Positions 5,419 through 8,307 of a stretch of DNA of 8,307 bases are shown one piece after another. A model generated the notes under the pieces. The model was not told the origin of the DNA. It saw nothing but the letters and a program-made list of their open reading frames with translations, and did no database searches. This stretch comes from Treponema sp. Lineage in GTDB: Bacteria > Spirochaetota > Spirochaetia > Treponematales > Breznakiellaceae. Both the position numbers and the translations under genes were made by a program. The DNA lies in assembly GCA_031275035.1 (NCBI GenBank), contig JAISPH010000008.1, positions 1 to 8,307 of the forward strand. The letters are read 5' to 3'. The stretch's first letter is position 1. Each line of letters starts with the position of its first letter.

Positions 5419-7083
5419 TTACAGAACGGTGTCCAGCAGTTCCGAGAGGAGCGGCAGAAGCTGCTTCTTTCGGGAAACAATACCCTTTAACAAGTAGATC
5501 CCCTCCTCCATTTTAGGAAAACTGATGTGGCCGATCAGGACCTTGTCTCCGGCGGTAAAGAGCAGCGAATCCAGGGCGGTTACGTCGGTTACCAGCAGGG
5601 TCGAAAAAAGCAGGCTCCGGGAACGGCGGGTCTCTTCCAGGACGGCGAGGATCTCCTCTTTCCGGGCGGCCAGCCGCTGGGGGTTCAGGGTTTCAATCTG
5701 GCTGACAGAGAAGGCCGCCCCCTGTTCGGTATATTCCTTCATATCCAGCGCAACCAGCTCCGCCGCGGGCCTGTCGTTGACGCTGTCCGCCGCCGACTGA
5801 AGCTCCTGCCCCAGGGCATTTATATCAAGGCCCGTCAGGGAGGCCAGGTATGCGGCGGTTTCCCGGTCCGTACCGGTGGTGGTGGCGGACTGGAGGGATA
5901 TGGTATCCGCCAGGATGCCGCAGAGCAGTATGGAGGCGATGTCCTTCTCCAGGGGGACATTCTGTTCCCGGTACAGATTGGCAATGATGGTACAGGTGGC
6001 CCCCACCACTTTATTGATAAAGGTGATCGGATACCGGGTGGAAAGGTTTCCCAGCCGGTGATGGTCTATCACTTCAAGGATCCTGTAGTTCTCTATGCCC
6101 TCCACCGCCTGGCCCGGTTCATTGTGATCCACCATGATCACTTCGATGTTCGGCTCCTTGAGAAGATCCGCCTCAAAGATCACCCCCGCCACCCGGCCCG
6201 TATCGTCTCCCACGGCAAGACACCGGGAGGGGGCCCTGGAAAGGGGGGCGCGGATCTTCCGCACCGGATCGTCCAGCCGGACCAAGGGTACCGAGCGGTC
6301 CCCCAGAATGCCCACGGGGATCGAGTAAATGATAAGCATGGCGGTGGAGGAGGTGTCGAAGGGGCTTGTCAGCACCGAAACCTGGTTCTTTTCCGCCAGG
6401 GCGGCAAGTTCCCTGCCCGGAGTATGGCCGTTGGAAAGGATCAGCGCCCGGACCTTCCGCTTGATGCAGAACTCCTGAATGTCCCAGCGGTCCCCGACAA
6501 TAACCAGGGCGTCGCCGGGGCTTTCATCTTCCAGGTGGGCCTTGAAGTATTCCGTATAGGACGCCGCCACCACAATGGGGGATCGCCGTACTTCGCCGCC
6601 GTTAAAGACGGTAACAGGCCGGGCCTGGAGGGTAGTAATCAGATGATCAATCGAAACCGGAAAGAAGGACTTTTTATGGGGGTTGATGTGGGAGATAATA
6701 TAGCGGGAAAAACCCCGGTAGTGGAGCATGCTCTTGTAGATCCCCTGCCGGTCTACGATGGGGAGGACCTTGAGAGAATCTTCTCCGTTGGAGCCCTTTT
6801 GAAAGCGTTCCAGCGCCGTCCAGAGGGAATCGTCCTCGTAAACCGTAACCGGCGGACCGGAGAGATAGTAGGCTGTTTTAGGGATTAGATCGGGAAGATA
6901 CTCAGGCGCCGCCACCTTAAAGCGGTCCAGAATATACTCGGTCTGGGGATTGGTGTTTCCCGCCCGGGCGGCCCGGCAATGGGCAAGGCCCTGGATCTGT
7001 TTAAGCCGGGCATAGGCGGCGGCGGAAACTACCGAATCGGTGTCGGGGTTCCGGTGGCCGATGACATAGATACGTTTCTCCAT
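5419..7083 (-). CDS. ppaC: Manganese-dependent inorganic pyrophosphatase with CBS and DRTGG domains
   Basis: This cytoplasmic family II enzyme hydrolyses pyrophosphate to phosphate. The protein has 554 residues from the ATG at 7083, chosen because GGAG lies 5 nt upstream and the first motif follows directly; an in-frame start at 7137 adds 18 unrelated residues. The DHH catalytic half has GHRNPDTDS (His10, Asp14, Asp16), DHN (319-321), DHH (340-342) and ADTISLQSATTT (Asp393). The C-terminal DHHA2 domain ends in the substrate-binding SRKKQ (537-541). Between residues ~66 and 311 lies an insert that reads as CBS, DRTGG-type (~153-260) and CBS, which explains the length against ~310 residues for the simple enzyme. 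In characterised CBS-PPases this insert binds adenine nucleotides, with AMP and ADP inhibiting, and DRTGG forms respond to diadenosine polyphosphates. All expected metal and substrate residues appear present. The gene converges on the barrel gene (69-bp gap) and diverges from pth. Confidence 0.95.
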   Translation of the reverse strand: MEKRIYVIGHRNPDTDSVVSAAAYARLKQIQGLAHCRAARAGNTNPQTEYILDRFKVAAPEYLPDLIPKTAYYLSGPPVTVYEDDSLWTALERFQKGSNGEDSLKVLPIVDRQGIYKSMLHYRGFSRYIISHINPHKKSFFPVSIDHLITTLQARPVTVFNGGEVRRSPIVVAASYTEYFKAHLEDESPGDALVIVGDRWDIQEFCIKRKVRALILSNGHTPGRELAALAEKNQVSVLTSPFDTSSTAMLIIYSIPVGILGDRSVPLVRLDDPVRKIRAPLSRAPSRCLAVGDDTGRVAGVIFEADLLKEPNIEVIMVDHNEPGQAVEGIENYRILEVIDHHRLGNLSTRYPITFINKVVGATCTIIANLYREQNVPLEKDIASILLCGILADTISLQSATTTGTDRETAAYLASLTGLDINALGQELQSAADSVNDRPAAELVALDMKEYTEQGAAFSVSQIETLNPQRLAARKEEILAVLEETRRSRSLLFSTLLVTDVTALDSLLFTAGDKVLIGHISFPKMEEGIYLLKGIVSRKKQLLPLLSELLDTVL

Positions 7084-7113
7084 GTACGCTCCGTAGATTG
7101 AATGTACCGGAAT

Positions 7114-7122
7114 AGTATACCA
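7114..7122 (-). promoter_or_regulatory. Candidate extended -10 promoter for ppaC
   Basis: Read on the minus strand this is TGGTATACT, an extended -10 (TGn plus TATACT) about 30 nt upstream of the ppaC start. No clear -35 hexamer is visible, which is tolerated when the TG extension is present. Confidence 0.35.
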
Positions 7123-7130
7123 TAGATCCA

Positions 7131-7156
7131 TTCCCAAAACCCGGTTAGTTTGGGAA
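7131..7156. promoter_or_regulatory. 8-bp inverted repeat between divergent ppaC and pth
   Basis: TTCCCAAA (7131-7138) and TTTGGGAA (7149-7156) are perfect reverse complements separated by 10 nt. The site lies just upstream of the ppaC -10 candidate and within the upstream region or leader of pth. It could be an operator or a small leader hairpin. Confidence 0.35.
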
Positions 7157-7166
7157 AAGCCTCCAA

Positions 7167-7172
7167 GGGGAG
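7167..7172 (+). promoter_or_regulatory. Unusually distant Shine-Dalgarno site of pth
   Basis: GGGGAG ends 12 nt before the pth ATG at 7185, longer than the 6-7 nt used by the lipoprotein genes. The start itself is secure because the conserved N-terminal Pth motif is at the expected distance. Confidence 0.5.
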
Positions 7173-7184
7173 TTATACAAAAGA

Positions 7185-7853
7185 ATGATACAACTGGCCG
7201 CTTTTCTGGGAAATCCCGGCGGGGCCTATACCCGGAACCGCCATAACGCCGGCCGGCTTCTGGCGGAGACGCTTCCCTTTTTTGCTTCCCTCAACTGGCA
7301 GGAAAAGTTTAAGGGCCGTTATGCAGCCCTGGACCGGGACCGGATCGCCGCCTTTGCCGCCCCCGGCGGAACGGCGTCTTTGGCAGCCGCGCCCCAAGAC
7401 AAGGTGTACTTCCTCCTGCCGGAAACCTTTATGAACCTTTCCGGGGAGTCGGTGCAGCCCGCGGCGGCCTGGTTCAAAATTCCCCCGGAACGGATACTGG
7501 TTGTTCATGATGAACTGGAACTGCCCCTGGGAACGGCGTCTCTCAAATTTTCAGGAGGCCTCGGGGGGCACAACGGCCTCCGCTCCATAAAGGCCTCTTT
7601 CGGGACCGCCGGTTTCTGGCGGCTGCGGATCGGTATCGGCCGTCCCGGCGACAGGATTCCCGGCCGGGGGGGGCCGCCGGGAAGCGGCAGAGGAATTGTA
7701 GATTGGGTATTGTCGGATTTCAGTCCGCCTGAGGAGGAGGTCCTCGCCTCCGCGCTGGATGCCTGCGCCGCCGCCCTGATCCGGGCGCTGGCATACGGAC
7801 CCGAAACGCTGCTGCCCGAGTGGGGGAAGAAGCGGGCGGTACAGGAACCGTGA
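7185..7853 (+). CDS. pth: Peptidyl-tRNA hydrolase
   Basis: Pth releases peptides from peptidyl-tRNA that drops off the ribosome, recycling tRNA in the cytoplasm. The protein has 222 residues, slightly longer than the usual ~190. Visible family motifs are FLGNPG with Asn10, RNRHNAG with the catalytic His20, TFMNLSGESV, VVHDELELPLG with the catalytic Asp, GGLGGHNGLRSI with the substrate-contact Asn, and WRLRIGIGRPG. Near the C-terminus, a Gly/Arg/Pro-rich insertion (IPGRGGPPGSGRG) precedes the conserved VDWVLSDFS. The corresponding DNA contains a run of eight G (7666-7673). The frame is intact after the run, so this is probably a real low-complexity insertion rather than a frameshift. The gene is GC-rich and diverges from ppaC with a 101-bp gap. 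Its stop overlaps a possible GTG start of a tiny ORF. Confidence 0.96.
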   Translation: MIQLAAFLGNPGGAYTRNRHNAGRLLAETLPFFASLNWQEKFKGRYAALDRDRIAAFAAPGGTASLAAAPQDKVYFLLPETFMNLSGESVQPAAAWFKIPPERILVVHDELELPLGTASLKFSGGLGGHNGLRSIKASFGTAGFWRLRIGIGRPGDRIPGRGGPPGSGRGIVDWVLSDFSPPEEEVLASALDACAAALIRALAYGPETLLPEWGKKRAVQEP

Positions 7854-7987
7854 AGAGCGGGAGTGAGGCCGCAGACCGGCCGGCCCAGGCGAACGACACC
7901 CCGGGGGCCGCCATGTCCGCAGCGTATACAGTCCGCGGCAGCTTTGCTGCCGGATTATGCGAAGTTTTTTGGTCTTTTATAAAATAG
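7850..7987 (+). CDS. Possible 45-residue ORF overlapping the end of pth
   Basis: A GTG at 7850 overlaps the pth stop (GTGA) and opens a frame to a TAG at 7985-7987. AGGA lies about 5 nt upstream. The product begins with a polar Ala/Gly-rich part and ends in CEVFWSFIK; I recognise no family. An internal ATG at 7913 is an alternative start. The last codons run into a long hairpin (7980-8027) whose sequence supplies the stop. The ORF may be a real small gene, the remnant of a gene truncated by a repeat, or chance. Confidence 0.22.
   Translation: MKSGSEAADRPAQANDTPGAAMSAAYTVRGSFAAGLCEVFWSFIK
7936..7952. repeat. Small GC-rich hairpin (GCAGC-TTT-GCTGC)
   Basis: CGGCAGC and GCTGCCG form a perfect 7-bp stem around TTT. 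It is a near copy of the hairpin at 4-20, with the outer pairs changed on both sides so that pairing is kept. A T6 run comes only 12 nt later (7965-7970), too far for a standard terminator. Confidence 0.45.
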
Positions 7988-8027
7988 AGTTGTTCAGCAA
8001 CTGAAGTTTCTGAACAACTCTATTTTA
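7980..8027. terminator. Long near-perfect hairpin, likely bidirectional terminator; TTGTT...GAACAA family
   Basis: The arms 7980-8002 and 8005-8027 pair over 23 bp with a single C/T mismatch (the innermost pairs would open to form the loop). The outer ends are AAAATAGAG and CTCTATTTT, giving U-rich tails in both directions. It lies between pth (+) and a convergent minus-strand gene ending at 8068, the right place for a shared terminator. Its core (GTTGTTCAG ... CTGAACAAC) is related to the hairpin at 338-365. Confidence 0.65.
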
Positions 8028-8067
8028 CATTATAAATTTTAGCCCCCTCGGCACCATAGGTTTAAAT

Positions 8068-8307
8068 TTATTTTACATCGATGTAAAAAATTTTGAAGAC
8101 CGGGTTGTCAGGGGTTTTGAAAATCGTTTTTACATGGGGATTCCCCTCCAACGCCCGGGATTTAAGCGCAGGATCCTCCACAAAAACAACCTTGCCGTTT
8201 ATGGATAACACGGGCTCAAAATCCCCGGGAAAGGTACAATACGAAACATAGGGCTTGTCCGTTAATTGCCGGTAAAGGGGTTTTTCGCTGTTTGTACAAA
8301 AATACGC
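8068..8307 (-). CDS. Pyridoxamine 5'-phosphate oxidase-like FMN-binding family protein (C-terminal part)
   Basis: The frame enters from the right edge on the minus strand and stops at TAA (complement of 8068-8070), giving 79 residues. It begins YFCTNSEKPLYRQLTDKPYV, followed by LSINGKVVFVEDPALKSRAL and FKIFYIDV. This matches the pattern of small split-barrel flavoproteins of the PNPOx-like/general-stress type: a YFCT strand followed by a Lys-rich turn, xGKxxFVED, an Ala/Leu helix and a closing FxxFYI strand. These proteins bind FMN or a related cofactor, and the physiological substrate is usually unknown. The N-terminal half, including the typical ATV...G.P...P signature, lies outside the window. 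The gene is convergent with pth and separated from it by the hairpin at 7980-8027. It probably does not make PLP itself, since PdxH-type enzymes are longer and differently built. Confidence 0.8.
   Translation of the reverse strand, partial: AYFCTNSEKPLYRQLTDKPYVSYCTFPGDFEPVLSINGKVVFVEDPALKSRALEGNPHVKTIFKTPDNPVFKIFYIDVK
8071..8088. repeat. 18-bp perfect palindrome at the end of the PNPOx-like gene
   Basis: TTTTACATCGATGTAAAA is exactly self-complementary. It covers the last sense codons (YIDVK) of the minus-strand gene. With no loop it is a poor hairpin and more like a dimeric protein site, but it may simply follow from the codons used. Confidence 0.3.

Noticed and set aside
5527..6888. Long + strand open frame of 453 codons
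   Set aside because: It lies wholly opposite ppaC, whose motifs are complete. The predicted protein is Gly/Arg/His-rich without any domain pattern, as expected for the antisense of a GC-rich gene.
1..8307. CRISPR array, tRNA, rRNA, insertion sequence or transposase
   Set aside because: I saw no regularly spaced repeats, no tRNA-like cloverleaf, no rRNA sequence and no transposase motifs. The only long repeat is the paralogous gene pair.

Overview
The window looks like chromosome of a spirochaete, most likely a Treponema-type organism of medium GC. The clues are three genes in a row with spirochaete-style lipoprotein signals (LAAC and FTSC lipoboxes), a small predicted outer-membrane barrel next to them, and a pyrophosphatase with regulatory CBS/DRTGG domains. 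The species cannot be fixed from sequence alone. The housekeeping genes on the right (ppaC, pth) are clearly richer in GC than the lipoprotein genes and the very AT-rich leader on the left.

Layout. Positions 1-118 hold an open frame that may be the end of an upstream gene. Positions 119-541 have no gene: an 11-bp inverted repeat, a good sigma70-type promoter (257-286) and three successive hairpins (338-365, 384-420, 426-460). From 542 to 5349 four genes run on the + strand with short gaps or overlap: lipoprotein A (542-1876), lipoprotein B (1908-3245), lipoprotein C (3284-4657) and a predicted beta-barrel protein (TTG start at 4654, ending at 5349). A, B and C are paralogues. The first ~700 bp of B and C, including their Shine-Dalgarno sequences, are nearly identical, and then similarity drops abruptly. 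The barrel gene starts inside the stop codon of C, so it is probably translationally coupled to it.

On the minus strand, ppaC (5419-7083) encodes a CBS-DRTGG-CBS family II inorganic pyrophosphatase. It diverges from pth (7185-7853, peptidyl-tRNA hydrolase) across a 101-bp gap holding an extended -10 for ppaC and an 8-bp inverted repeat. A possible 45-codon ORF overlaps the pth stop. A long palindromic hairpin (7980-8027) then separates pth from a convergent minus-strand gene cut by the window edge (8068-8307), the C-terminus of a pyridoxamine 5'-phosphate oxidase-like FMN-binding family protein.

Function. The four-gene left block is the accessory and least explained part: three tandem paralogous lipoproteins, two carrying an internal hydrophobic hairpin, plus a barrel partner, with signs of gene conversion. 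This suggests a cell-envelope or surface module of unknown function. The right half is ordinary metabolism and translation. Hairpins built on a TTGTT...GAACAA stem occur on both sides of the window and appear to be a dispersed repeat or terminator family.
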